The translations under genes were made by a program, and so were the position numbers. 64,000 nt of DNA from Luzula sylvatica (taxonomy: Eukaryota; Streptophyta; Magnoliopsida; Poales; Juncaceae): assembly GCA_946800325.1 (NCBI GenBank), contig OX326956.1, positions 25,146,356-25,210,355 of the forward strand. The letters are read 5' to 3'. Of the stretch, positions 26,213-39,362 are shown piece after piece (position 1 is the stretch's first letter; each line of letters begins with the position of its first letter). The notes under the pieces were generated by a model. The model was not told the origin of the DNA. It ran no database searches and saw only the letters and a program-made list of their open reading frames with translations.

Positions 26213-28846
26213 GTGTTAGTCTTCAATTTTGGAATATTTTTTAGGAAAACAAGAAAATTAAGTATTTTACTCGTTCTATATTGAAATCTTGGAATGTTTT
26301 TGAAAATATTTATAATTGATATTTTTAAAGGTGTGAGACTTCATTTTTTGTATTTTTGGAAATTTATTGAAAAAAATATAAATTCGTATGTGTTAGTCTT
26401 CAATTTCTAAGTTTTTTTTAGGGCAACGTAAAAATTAAATAATTTTCTCATTCCAAACATAAATCTTGGAATTGCTTTAAAAAATATGATAATTCATATT
26501 TTTGAAGGTGTTCTTCACTTTTTGCAAAAAATAAATTGCAAAAAAAATAGAAATCCGCACGTGTTAGTCTTCCATTTTGGAGTTTTTTTTAAGGAAAACA
26601 TGAAAATTAATTATTTTTTTAGTTTTAGACATATATTTTGGCATTTAACAGAAAAATATGATAATTAATTTTTTTGAAGGTGTTAGACTTCACTTTTGGT
26701 ATTTTTCCAAATATTTCGAAAAAAGTAGGAATTCGCATGTGTTAGTCTTCAATTTTTGAGTTTTTATCGAAAAAAATGAAAATTAAATATTTTTCCCATT
26801 CTAGACAGATATCTTTGGAATTTTTTGAAAAATATGAAAATTGATATTTTTGAAAGTATTAGACTCCACTTTTTGTTTTTTTACAAAAACATTGAAAAAA
26901 TAGAATTCGCATGTGTTAGTCTTCAATTTTGAAATATTTTTAAGGAAAACATGAAAATTAAGTATTTTACTCGATCTATATTGAAATCTTGGAATGTTTT
27001 TGAAAATATTTATAATCGATATTTTTAAAGGTGTTAGACTTCACTTTTTGTATTTTGGGAAATTTATTGGAAAAAATATAAATTCGTATGTGTTAGTCTT
27101 CAATTTCTGAGTTTTTTTTTGGGCAACGTAAAAATTAAATAATTTTCTCATTCCAAACATAAATCTTGGAATTGCTTTAAAAAATATGATAATTGATATT
27201 TTTGAAGGTAGACTTCACTTTTTGCAAAAAATAAATTGAAAAAAAAATAGAAATCCGCACGTGTTAGTCTTCCATTTTGGAGTATTTTTAAGGAAAACAT
27301 TAAAATTAAGTATTTTTTTAGTTTTAGACATATATTTTGGCATTTATCCGAAAAATATGATAATTAATTTTTTTGAAGGTGTTAGACTTCACTTTTGGTA
27401 TTTTTCCAAATATTTCGCAAAAAGTAGGAATTCGCATGTGTTAGTCTTCAATTTTTGAGTTTTTATAGAAAAAAAATGAAAATTAAATATTTTTCTCATT
27501 CTAGACAGATATCTTTGGAATTTTTTGAAAAATATGAAAATTGATATTTTTGATGGTGATATGACTTCACTTTTAGTTTTTTTACAAAAACATTGAAAAA
27601 ATAGAATTCCCATGTGTTAGTCTTCAATTTTGGAATATTTTTTCGGAACACATGAAAATAAAGTATTTTACTCGTTCTATATTGAAATCTTGGAATGTTT
27701 TAGAAAATATTTATAATTGATATTTTTAAAGGTGTTAGAGTTCACTTTTTGTATTTTTGGAAATTTATTGAAAAAAATATAAATTCTTATGTGTTAGTCT
27801 TCAATTTCTGAGTTTTTTTTAGGGCAACGTAAAAATTAAATACTTTTCTCATTCCAAATATAAATCTTGGAATTGCTTTAAAAACAATGATATTTGATAT
27901 TTTTGAAGGTGTTAGACTTCACTTTTTGCAAAACATAAATTGAAAAAAAAATAGAAATCCGCACGTGTTAGTCTTCCATTTTGGAGTATTTTTAAGGAAA
28001 ACATGAAAATGAAGTATTTTTTTAGTTTTAGACAACATATATTTTGGCATTTAACAGAAAAATATGATAATTAATTTTTTTGAAGGTGTTAGACTTCACT
28101 TTTGGTATTTTTCCAAATATTTCGCAAAAAGTAGGAATTCGCATGTGTTAGTCTTCAATTTTTGAGTTTTTATAGAAAAAAATGAAAATTAGATATTTTT
28201 CTCATTCTAGACAGATATCTTTGGAATTTTTTGAAAAATGTGATAATTGATATTTTTGAAGGTATAAGACTTCACTTTTTGTTTTTTTTACAAAAACATT
28301 GAAAAAATAGAATTCGCATGTGTTAGTCTTCAATTTTGAAATATTTTTTCGGAAAACATGAAAATAAAGTATTTTACTCGTTCTATATTGAAATCTTGGA
28401 ATGTTTTTGAAAATATTGATAATTGATATTTTTAAAGGTGTTAGACTTCACTTTTTCTATTTTTGGAAATTTATTGAAAAAAATATAAATTCGTATGTGT
28501 TAGTCTTCAATTTCTGAGTTTTTTTTAGGACAACGTAAAAATTAAATACTTTTCTCATTCCAAACATAAATCTTGGAATTGCTTTAAAAAATATTATAAT
28601 TGATATTTTTGAAGGTGTGAGACGTCACTCTTTGCAAAAAAAAAATTGAAAAAAAAATAGAAATCCGTACGTGTTAGTCTTCCATTTTGGTGTTTTTTTA
28701 AGGAAAACATGAAAATTAAGTATTTTTTTAGTTTTAGACATATATTTTGGCATTTGACTGAAAATATGATAATTAATTTTGTTGAAGATGTTAGACTTCA
28801 CTTTTGGTATTTTTCCAAATATTTCGAAAAAAGTTGGAATTCGCAT
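26213..28846 (+). repeat. Higher-order unit, 2634 bp (15 monomers)
   Basis: Same length as the unit at 21826 and the same marker order, including GATGGTGATATGACTTC near 27552 and the ACAAC insertion near 28030. Its starting junction has a private AAGTTTGAATTC variant. Confidence 0.8.
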
Positions 28847-31800
28847 GTGTTAGTCTTCAATTTTGGAATATTTTTTAGGAAAACAAGAAAATTAAGTATT
28901 TTACTCGTTCTATATTGAAATCTTGGAATGTTTTTGAAAATATTTATAATTGATATTTTTAAAGGTGTGAGACTTCATTTTTTGTATTTTTGGAAATTTA
29001 TTGAAAAAAATATAAATTCGTATGTGTTAGTCTTCAATTTCTAAGTTTTTTTTAGGGCAACGTAAAAATAAAATAATTTTCTCATTCCAAACATAAATCT
29101 TGGAATTGCTTTAAAAAATATGATAATTCATATTTTTGAAGGTGTTCTTCACTTTTTGCAAAAAATAAATTGCAAAAAAAATAGAAATCCGCACGTGTTA
29201 GTCTTCCATTTTGGAGTTTTTTTTTAAGGAAAACATGAAAATTAATTATTTTTTTAGTTTTAGACATATATTTTGGCATTTAACAGAAAAATATGATAAT
29301 TAATTTTTTTGAAGGTGTTAGACTTCACTTTTGGTATTTTTCCAAATATTTCGAAAAAAGTAGGAATTCGCATGTGTTTGTCTTCAATTTTTGAGTTTTT
29401 ATCGAAAAAAATGAAAATCAAATATTTTTCTCATTCTAGACAGATATCTTTGGAATTTTTTGAAAAATATGAAAATTGATATTTTTGAAGGTATTAGACT
29501 CCACTTTTTGTTTTTTTACAAAAACATTGAAAAAATAGAATTCGCATGTGTTAGTCTTCAATTTTGGAATATTTTTAAGGAAAACATGAAAATTAAGTAT
29601 TTTACTCGATCTATATTGAAATCTTGGAATGTTTTTGAAAATATTTATAATCGATATTTTTAAAGGTGTTAGACTTCACTTTTTGTATTTTGGGAAATTT
29701 ATTGAAAAAAATATAAATTCGTATGTGTTAGTCTTCAATTTCTGAGTTTTTTTTTGGGCAACGTAAAAATTAAATAATTTTCTCATTCCAAACATAAATC
29801 TTGGAATTGCTTTAAAAAATATGATAATTGATATTTTTGAAGGTAGACTTCACTTTTTGCAAAAAATAAATTGAAAAAAAAATAGAAATCCGCACGTGTT
29901 AGTCTTCCATTTTGGAGTATTTTTAAGGAAAACATTAAAATTAAGTTTTTTTTTAGTTTTAGACATACATTTTGGCATTTATCCGAAAAATATGATAATT
30001 AATTTTTTTGAAGGTGTTAGACTTCACTTTTGTTATTTTTCCAAATATTTCGCAAAAAGTAGGAATTCGCATGTGTTAGTCTTCAATTTTTGAGTTTTTA
30101 TAGAAAAAAATGAAAATTAAATATGTTTCTCATTCTAGTCAGATATCTTTGGAATTTTTTGAAAAATATGAAAATTGATATTTTTGAAGGTGATATGACT
30201 TCACCTTTTGTTTTTTTACAAAAACATTGAAAAAATAGAATTCCCATGTGTTAGTCTTCAATTTTGGAATATTTTTTCGGAACACATGAAAATAAAGTAT
30301 TTTACTCGTTCTATATTGAAATCTTGGAATGTTTTTGAAAATATTTATAATTGATATTTTTAAAGGTGTTAGACTTCACTTTTTATATTTTTGGAAATTT
30401 ATTGAAAAAAATATAAATTCTTATGTGTTAGTCTTCAATTTCTGAGTTTTTTTTAGGGCAACGTAAAAATTAAATACTTTTCTCATTCCAAACATAAATC
30501 TTGGAATTGCTTTAAAAAATATGATAATTGATATTTTTGAAGGTGTTAGACTTCACTTTTTGCAAAACATAAATTGAAAAAAAAAATAGAAATCCGCACG
30601 TGTTAGTCTTCCATTTTGGAGTATTTTTAAGGAAAACATTAAAATGAAGTATTTTTTTAGTTTTAGACATATATTTTGGCATTTAACAGAAAAATATGAT
30701 AATTAATTTTTTTGAAGGTGTTAGACTTCACTTTTGGTATTTTTCCAAATATTTCGCAAAAAGTAGGAATTCGCATGTGTTAGTCTTCAATTTTTGAGTT
30801 TTTATAGAAAAAAATGAAAATTAGATATTTTTCTCATTCTAGACAGATATCTTTGGAATTTTTTGAAAAATGTGATAATTGATATTTTTGAAGGTATAAG
30901 ACTTCACTTTTTGTTTTTTTTACAAAAACATTGAAAAAATAGAATTCGCATGTGTTAGTCTTCAATTTTGAAATATTTTTTCGGAAAACATGAAAATAAA
31001 GTATTTTACTCGTTCTATATTGAAATCTTGGAATGTTTTTGAAAATATTTATAATTGATATTTTTAAAGGTGTTAGACTTCACTTTTTATATTTTTGGAA
31101 ATTTATTGAAAAAAATATAAATTCTTATGTGTTAGTCTTCAATTTCTGAGTTTTTTTTAGGGCAACGTAAAAATTAAATACTGTTCTCATTCCAAACATA
31201 AATCTTGGAATTGCTTTAAAAAATATGATAATTGATATTTTTGAAGGTGTTAGACTTCACTTTTTGCAAAACATCAATTGAAAAAAAAATAGAAATCCGC
31301 ACGTGTTATTCTTCCATTTTGGAGTATTTTTAAGGAAAACATGAAAATGAAGTATTTTTTTAGTTTTAGACATATATTTTGGCATTTAACAGAAAAATAT
31401 GATAATTAATGTTTTTGAAGGTGTTAGACTTCACTTTTGGTATTTTTCCAAATATTTCGCAAAAAGTAGGAATTCGCATGTGTTAGTCTTCAATTTTTGA
31501 GTTTTTATAGAAAAAAATGAAAATTAGATATTTTTCTCATTCTAGACAGATATCTTTGGAATTTTTTGAAAAATGTGATAATTGATATTTTTGAAGGTAT
31601 AAGACTTCACTTTTTGTTTTTTTTACAAAAACATTGAAAAAATAGAATTCCCATGTGTTAGTCTTCAATTTTGGAATATTTTTTCGGAACACATGAAAAT
31701 AAAGTATTTTACTCGTTCCATATTGAAATCTTGGAATGTTTTAGAAAATATTGAAAATTGATATTTTTAAAGGTGTTAGACTTCACTTTTTGTATTTTCG

Positions 31801-34104
31801 GAAATTTATTGAAACAAATATAAATTCGTATGTGTTTGTCTTCAATTTCTGAGTTTTTTTAAGACCACGTAAAAATTAAATACTTTTGTCATTCCAAACA
31901 TAAATCTTAGAATTGCTTTAAAAACTATGATATTTGATATTTTTGAAGGTGTTAGACTTCAATTTTTGCCAAAAATAAATTGAAAAAAAATAAAAATCCG
32001 CATGTGTTAGTCTTCCATTTTGGAGTTTTTTTAAGGAAAACATGAAAATTAAGTATTTTTTAGTTTTAGACATATATTTTGGCATTTAACAGAAAAATAT
32101 GATAATTAATTTTTTTGAAGATGTTAGACTTCACTTTTGGTATTTTTCCAAATATTTTGAAAAAGTAGGAATTCGCATGTGTTAGTCTTCAATTTTTGAG
32201 TTTTTATAGAAAAAATGAAAATTAAATATGTTACTCGTTCTATATTGAAATCTTGGAATGTTTATGAAAATATTTATAATTGATATTTTTAAAGGTGTTA
32301 GACTTCACTTTTTGTATTTTGGGAAATTTATTGAAAAAAATATAAATTCGTATGTGTTAGTCTTCAATTTCTGAGTTTTTTTTAGGGCAACGTAAAAATT
32401 AAATAATTTTCTCATTCCAAACATAAATCTTGGAATTGCTTTAAAACATATGATAATTGATATTTTTGAAGGTGTTAGACTTCACTTTTTGCAAAAAATA
32501 AATTGAATAAAAAATAGAAATCCCCACGTGTTAGTCTTCCATTTTGGAGTTTTTTTAAGGAAAACAAGAAAATTAAGTATTTTTTTAGTTTTAGACATAT
32601 ATTTTGGCATTTAACAGAAAAATATGATAATTAATTTTTTTGAAGGTGTTAGACTTGACTTTTGGTATTTTTCCAAATATTTCGCAAAAAGTAGGAATTC
32701 ACATGTGTTAGTCTTCAATTTTCGAGTTTTTATAGAAAAAAATGAAAATTAAATATTTTTCTCATTCTGGACAGATATCTTTGGAATTTTTTGAAAAATA
32801 TGATAATTGATATTTTTGAAGGTGACTTCACTTTTTGTTTTTTTACAAAAACATTGAAAAAATATAATTCCCATGTGTTAGTCTTCAATTTTGGAATATT
32901 TTTTCGGAACACATGAAAATAAAGTATTTTGCTCGTTCTATATTGAAATCTTGGAATGTTTTTGAAAATATTTATAATTGATATTTTTAAAGGTGTTAGA
33001 CTTCACTTTTTATATTTTTGGTTATTTATTGAAAAAAATATAAATTCTTATGTGTTAGTCTTCAATTTCTGAGTTTTTTTTAGGGCAACGTAAAAATTAA
33101 ATACTTTTCTCATTCCAAACATAAATCTTGGAATTGCTTTAAAAAATATGATAATTGATATTTTTGAAGGTGTTAGACTTCACTTTTTGCAAAACATAAA
33201 TTGAAAAAAAAATAGAAATCCGCACGTGTTAGTCTTCCATTTTGGAGTATTTTTAAGGAAAACATGAAAATGAAGTATTTTTTTAGTTTTAGACATATAT
33301 TTTGGCATTTAACAGAAAATATGATAATTAATTTTTTTGAAGGTGTTAGACATCACTTTTGGTATTTTTCCAAATATTTCGCAAAAAGTAGGAATTCGCA
33401 TGTGTTAGTCTTCAATTTTTGAGTTTTTATAGAAAAAAATGAAAATTAGATATTTTTCTCATTCTAGACAGATATCTTTGGAATTTTTTGAAAAATGTGA
33501 TAATTGATATTTTTGAAGGTATAAGACTTCACTTTTTGTTTTTTTTACAAAAACATTGAAAAAATAGAATTCGCATGTGTTAGTCTTCAATTTTGAAATA
33601 TTTTTTCGGAAAACATGAAAATAAAGTATTTTACTCGTTCTATATTGAAATCTTGGAATGTTTTTGAAAATATTGATAATTGATATTTTTAAAGGTGTTA
33701 GACTTCACTTTTTCTATTTTTGGAAATTTATTGAAAAAAATATAAATTCGTATGTGTTAGTCTTCAATTTCTGAGTTTTTTTTAGGACAACGTAAAAATT
33801 AAATACTTTTCTCATTCCAAACATAAATCTTGGAATTGCTTTAAAAAATATTATAATTGATATTTTTGAAGGTGTGAGACGTCACTTTTTGCAAAAAAAA
33901 AATTGAAAAAAAAATAGAAATCCGTACGTGTTAGTCTTCCATTTTGGAGTTTTTTTAAGGAAAACATGAAAATTAAGTATTTTTTTAGTTTTAGACATAT
34001 ATTTTGGCATTTGACTGAAAAATATGATAATTAATTTTTTTGAAGATGTTAGACTTCACTTTTGGTATTTTTCCAAATATTTCGAAAAAAGTTGGAATTC
34101 GCAT
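28847..34104 (+). repeat. Higher-order unit, 5258 bp (30 monomers), containing an A/B fusion
   Basis: Begins at a D-to-B junction. Its length of 32 minus 2 monomers is explained by the A/B hybrid monomer at about 32190-32310 as the second loss. Confidence 0.75.
32188..32310 (+). repeat. A/B hybrid monomer
   Basis: Starts as class A (TTTTGAGTTTTTATAG, then ATGAAAATTAAATATG). At about 32230-32233 it switches to class B (TTACTCGTTCTATATTG), so one monomer is lost. A uniform in-phase switch in a shared AT-rich stretch suggests unequal crossover or replication slippage between neighbours. Confidence 0.8.
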
Positions 34105-34630
34105 GTGTTAGTCTTCAATTTTGGAATATTTTTTAGGAAAACAAGAAAATTAAGTATTTTACTCGTTCTATATTGAAATCTTGGAATGTTTTTGAAAATA
34201 TTTATAATTGATATTTTTAAAGGTGTGAGAATTCATTTTTTGTATTTTTGGAAATTTATTGAAAAAAATATAAATTCGTATGTGTTAGTCTTCAATTTCT
34301 AAGTTTTTTTTAGGGCAACGTAAAAATTAAATAATTTTCTCATTCCAAACATAAATCTTGGAATTGCTTTAAAAAATATGATAATTCATATTTTTGAAGG
34401 TGTTCTTCACTTTTTGCAAAAAATAAATTGCAAAAAAAATAGAAATCCGCACGTGTTAGTCTTCCATTTTGGAGTTTTTTTTAAGGAAAACATGAAAATT
34501 AATTATTTTTTTAGTTTTAGACATATATTTTGGCATTTAAGAGAAAAATATGATAATTAATTTTTTTGAAGGTGTTAGACTTCACTTTTGGTATTTTTCC
34601 AAATATTTCGAAAAAAGTAGGAATTCGCAT

Positions 34631-34804
34631 GTGTTAGTCTTCAATTTTTGAGTTTTTATCGAAAAAAATGAAAATTAAATATTTTTCTCATTCTAGACAG
34701 ATATCTTTGGAATTTTTTGAAAAATATGAAAATTGATATTTTTGAAGGTATTAGACTCCACTTTTTGTTTTTTTACAAAAACATTGAAAAAATAGAATTC
34801 GCAT
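34631..34804 (+). repeat. Representative class A monomer (174 bp)
   Basis: Begins GTGTTAGTCTTCAATTTTTG, carries CATTCTAGACAGATATC in the middle and ends TAGAATTCGCAT. The final GAATTC is an EcoRI site. This is the class missing at the junctions in the 21.8-59.3 kb part of the array. Confidence 0.9.
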
Positions 34805-34981
34805 GTGTTAGTCTTCAATTTTGGAATATTTTTAAGGAAAACATGAAAATTAAGTATTTTACTCGATCTATATTGAAATCTTGGAATGTTTTTGAAAATA
34901 TTTATAATCGATATTTTTAAAGGTGTTAGACTTCACTTTTTGTATTTTGGGAAATTTATTGAAAAAAATATAAATTCGTAT
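34805..34981 (+). repeat. Representative class B monomer (177 bp)
   Basis: Begins GTGTTAGTCTTCAATTTTGG, with TATATTGAAATCTTGGAATG in the middle, and ends ATAAATTCGTAT without an EcoRI site. It can be cut into three 59-bp parts (34805, 34864, 34923). The first and third match at 34 of 59 ungapped positions and 17 of the first 20. Confidence 0.9.
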
Positions 34982-35152
34982 GTGTTAGTCTTCAATTTCT
35001 GAGTTTTTTTTTGGGCAACGTAAAAATTAAATAATTTTCTCATTCCAAACATAAATCTTGGAATTGCTTTAAAAAATATGATAATTGATATTTTTGAAGG
35101 TAGACTTCACTTTTTGCAAAATATAAATTGAAAAAAAAATAGAAATCCGCAC
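34982..35152 (+). repeat. Representative class C monomer (171 bp)
   Basis: Begins GTGTTAGTCTTCAATTTCTG, carries GGGCAACGTAAAAATTAAAT and CATTCCAAACATAAATC, and ends GAAATCCGCAC. It is shortened here because GGTGTTAGACTTCAC has lost bases to become GGTAGACTTCAC. There is no EcoRI site at its end. Confidence 0.9.
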
Positions 35153-35329
35153 GTGTTAGTCTTCCATTTTGGAGTATTTTTAAGGAAAACATTAAAATTA
35201 AGTATTTTTTTAGTTTTAGACATATATTTTGGCATTTATCCGAAAAATATGATAATTAATTTTTTTGAAGGTGTTAGACTTCACTTTTGGTATTTTTCCA
35301 AATATTTCGCAAAAAGTAGGAATTCGCAT
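35153..35329 (+). repeat. Representative class D monomer (177 bp)
   Basis: Begins GTGTTAGTCTTCCATTTTGG, has GTTTTAGACATATATTTTGG in the middle and GGTATTTTTCCAAATATTTC near the end, then AGGAATTCGCAT with an EcoRI site. In the homogenised region its start completes the palindrome CACGTG with the end of C. Confidence 0.9.
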
Positions 35330-37432
35330 GTGTTAGTCTTCAATTTTTGAGTTTTTATAGAAAAAAATGAAAATTAAATATTTTTCTCATTCTAGACAGA
35401 TATCTTTGGAATTTTTTGAAAAATATGAAAATTGATATTTTTGAAGGTGATATGACTTCACTTTTAGTTTTTTTACAAAAACATTGAAAAAATAGAATTC
35501 CCATGTGTTAGTCTTCAATTTTGGAATATTTTTTCGGAACACATGAAAATAAAGTATTTTACTCGTTCCATATTGAAATCTTGGAATGTTTTAGAAAATA
35601 TTGAAAATTGATATTTTTAAAGGTGTTAGACTACACTTTTTGTATTTTCGGAAATTTATTGAAAAAAATATAAATTCGTATGTGTTTGTCTTCAATTTCT
35701 GAGTTTTTTTAAGACCACGTAAAAATTAAATACTTTTATCATTCCAAACATAAATCTTAGAATTGCTTTAAAAACTATGATATTTGATATTTTTGAAGGT
35801 GTTAGACTTCAATTTTTGCCAAAAATAAATTGAAAAAAAATAAAAATCCGCATGTGTTAGTCTTCCATTTTGGAGTTTTTTTAAGGAAAACATGAAAATT
35901 AAGTATTTTTTAGTTTTAGACATATATTTTGGCATTTAACAGAAAAATATGATAATTAATTTTTTTGAAGATGTTAGACTTCACTTTTGGTATTTTTCCA
36001 AATATTTTGAAAAAGTAGGAATTCGCATGTGTTAGTCTTCAATTTTTGAGTTTTTATAGAAAAAATGAAAATTAAATATGTTTCTCATTCTAGACAGATA
36101 TCTTTGGAATTTTTTGAAAAATATGAAAATTGATATTTTTGAAGGTATTAGACTTCACTTTTTGTTTTTTTACAAAAACATTGAAAAAATAGAATTCGCA
36201 TGTGTTAGTCTTCAATTTTGGAATATTTATTAGGAAAACATGAAAATTAAGTATTTTACTCGTTCTATATTGAAATCTTGGAATGTTTATGAAAATATTT
36301 ATAATTGATATTTTTAAAGGTGTTAGACTTCACTTTTTGTATTTTTGGAAATTTATTGAAAAAAATATAAATTCGTATGTGTTAGTCTTCAATTTCTGAG
36401 TTTTTTTTAGGGCAACGTAAAAATTAAATAATTTTCTCATTCCAAACATAAATCTTGGAATTGCTTTAAAACATATGATAATTGATATTTTTGAAGGTGT
36501 TAGACTTCACTTTTTGCAAAAAATAAATTGAATAAAAAATAGAAATCCCCACGTGTTAGTCTTCCTTTTTGGAGTTTTTTTAAGGAAAACAAGAAAATTA
36601 AGTATTTTTTTAGTTTTAGACATATATTTTGGCATTTAACAGAAAAATAATATAATTAATTTTTTTGAAGGTGTTAGACTTCACTTTTGGTATTTTTCAA
36701 AATATTTCGCAAAAAGTAGGAATTCACATGTGTTAGTCTTCAATTTTTGAGTTTTTATAGAAAAAAATGAAAATTAGATATTTTTCTCATTCTAGACAGA
36801 TATCTTTGGAATTTTTTGAAAAATGTGATAATTGATATTTTTGAAGGTATAAGACTTCACTTTTTGTTTTTTTTACAAAAACATTGAAAAAATAGAATTC
36901 GCATGTGTTAGTCTTCAATTTTGAAATATTTTTTCGGAAAACATGAAAATAAAGTATTTTACTCGTTCTATATTGAAATCTTGGAATGTTTTTGAAAATA
37001 TTGATAATTGATATTTTTAAAGGTGTTAGAATTCACTTTTTCTATTTTTGGAAATTTATTGAAAAAAATATAAATTCGTATGTGTTAGTCTTCAATTTCT
37101 GAGTTTTTTTTAGGACAACGTAAAAATTAAATACTTTTCTCATTCCAAACATAAATCTTGGAATTGCTATAAAAAATATTATAATTGATATTTTTGAAGG
37201 TGTGAGACGTCACTTTTTGCAAAAAAAAAATTGAAAAAAAAATAGAAATCCGTATGTGTTAGTCTTCCATTTTGGAGTTTTTTTAAGGAAAACATGAAAA
37301 TTAAGTATTTTTTTAGTTTTAGACATATATTTTGGCATTTGACTGAAAAATATGATAATTAATTTTTTTGAAGATGTTAGACTTCACTTTTGGTATTTTT
37401 CCAAATATTTCGAAAAAAGTTGGAATTCGCAT

Positions 37433-39362
37433 GTGTTAGTCTTCAATTTTGGAATATTTATTAGGAAAACATGAAAATTAAGTATTTTACTCGTTCTATA
37501 TTGAAATCTTGGAATGTTTATGAAAATATTTATAATTGATATTTTTAAAGGTGTTAGACTTCACTTTTTGTATTTTGGGAAATTTATTGAAAAAAATATA
37601 AATTCGTATGTGTTAGTCTTCAATTTCTGAGTTTTTTTTAGGGCAACGTAAAAATTAAATAATTTTCTCATTCCAAACATAAATCTTGGAATTGCTTTAA
37701 AACATATGATAATTGATATTTTTGAAGCTGTTAGACTTCACTTTTTGCAAAAAATAAATTGAATAAAAAATAGAAATCCCCACGTGTTAGTCTTCCATTT
37801 TGGAGTTTTTTTAAGGAAAACAAGAAAATTAAGTATTTTTTTAGTTTTAGACATATATTTTGGCATTTAACAGAAAAATATGATAATTAATTTTTTTGAA
37901 GGTGTTAGACTTGACTTTTGGTATTTTTCCAAATATTTCGCAAAAAGTAGGAATTCACATGTGTTAGTCTTCAATTTTTGAGTTTTTATAGAAAAAAATG
38001 AAAATTAAATATTTTTCTCATTCTGGACAGATATCTTTGGAATTTTTTGAAAAATATGATAATTGATATTTTTGAAGGTGACTTCACTTTTTGTTTTTTT
38101 ACAAAAACATTGAAAAAATAGAATTCCCATGTGTTAGTCTTCAATTTTGGAATATTTTTTCGGAACACATGAAAATAAAGTATTTTGCTCGTTCTATATT
38201 GAAATCTTGGAATGTTTTTGAAAATATTTATAATTGATATTTTTAAAGGTGTTAGACTTCACTTTTTATATTTTTGGAAATTTATTGAAAAAAATATAAA
38301 TTCTTATGTGTTAGTCTTCAATTTCTGAGTTTTTTTTAGGGCAACGTAAAAATTAAATACTTTTCTCATTCCAAACATAAATCTTGGAATTGCTTTAAAA
38401 AATATGATAATTGATATTTTTGAAGGTGTTAGACTTCACTTTTTGCAAAACATAAATTGAAAAAAAAATAGAAATCCGCACGTGTTAGTCTTCCATTTTG
38501 GAGTATTTTTAAGGAAAACATGAAAATGAAGTATTTTTTTAGTTTTAGACATATATTTTGGCATTTAACAGAAAAATATGATAATTAATTTTTTTGAAGG
38601 TGTTAGACATCACTTTTGGTATTTTTCCAAATATTTCGCAAAAAGTAGGAATTCGCATGTGTTAGTCTTCAATTTTTGAGTTTTTATAGAAAAAAATGAA
38701 AATTAGATATTTTTCTCATTCTAGACAGATATCTTTGGAATTTTTTGAAAAATGTGATAATTGATATTTTTGAAGGTATAAGACTTCACTTTTTGTTTTT
38801 TTTACAAAAACATTGAAAAAATAGAATTCGCATGTGTTAGTCTTCAATTTTGAAATATTTTTTCGGAAAACATGAAAATAAAGTATTTTACTCGTTCTAT
38901 ATTGAAATCTTGGAATGTTTTTGAAAATATTGATAATTGATATTTTTAAAGGTGTTAGACTTCACTTTTTCTATTTTTGGAAATTTATTGAAAAAAATAT
39001 AAATTCGTATGTGTTAGTCTTCAATTTCTGAGTTTTTTTTAGGACAACGTAAAAATTAAATACTTTTCTCATTCCAAACATAAATCTTGGAATTGCTTTA
39101 AAAAATATTATAATTGATATTTTTGAAGGTGTGAGACGTCACTTTTTGCAAAAAAAAAATTGAAAAAAAAAATAGAAATCCGTACGTGTTAGTCTTCCAT
39201 TTTGGAGTTTTTTTAAGGAAAACATGAAAATTAAGTATTTTTTTAGTTTTAGACATTTATTTTGGCATTTGACTGAAAAATATGATAATTAATTTTTTTG
39301 AAGATGTTAGACTTCACTTTTGGTATTTTTCCAAATATTTCGAAAAAAGTTGGAATTCGCAT
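37433..39362 (+). repeat. Higher-order unit, 1930 bp (11 monomers)
   Basis: Opens at a D-to-B junction whose B copy has the variant GGAATATTTATTAGG instead of GGAATATTTTTTAGG. Twelve minus one monomers. It seems to be a contracted relative of the adjacent longer units. Confidence 0.75.

Larger units (their letters stand above)
34105..37432 (+). repeat. Higher-order unit, 3328 bp (19 monomers)
   Basis: D-to-B junction at its start, 20 minus 1 monomers. Contains the markers GGTGTTCTTCAC, GGTAGACTTCAC, GATATGACTTC and CTTAGAATTGC, which reappear in order in the units at 39363 and 42691. Confidence 0.8.

Noticed and set aside
34982..35152. TTTAGGG, the plant telomere unit, in many class C monomers
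   Set aside because: It occurs at most once per C monomer within TTTTTTTTAGGGCAACG, never in tandem, and varies to TTTAGGAC and TTTTGGGC. A chance match.
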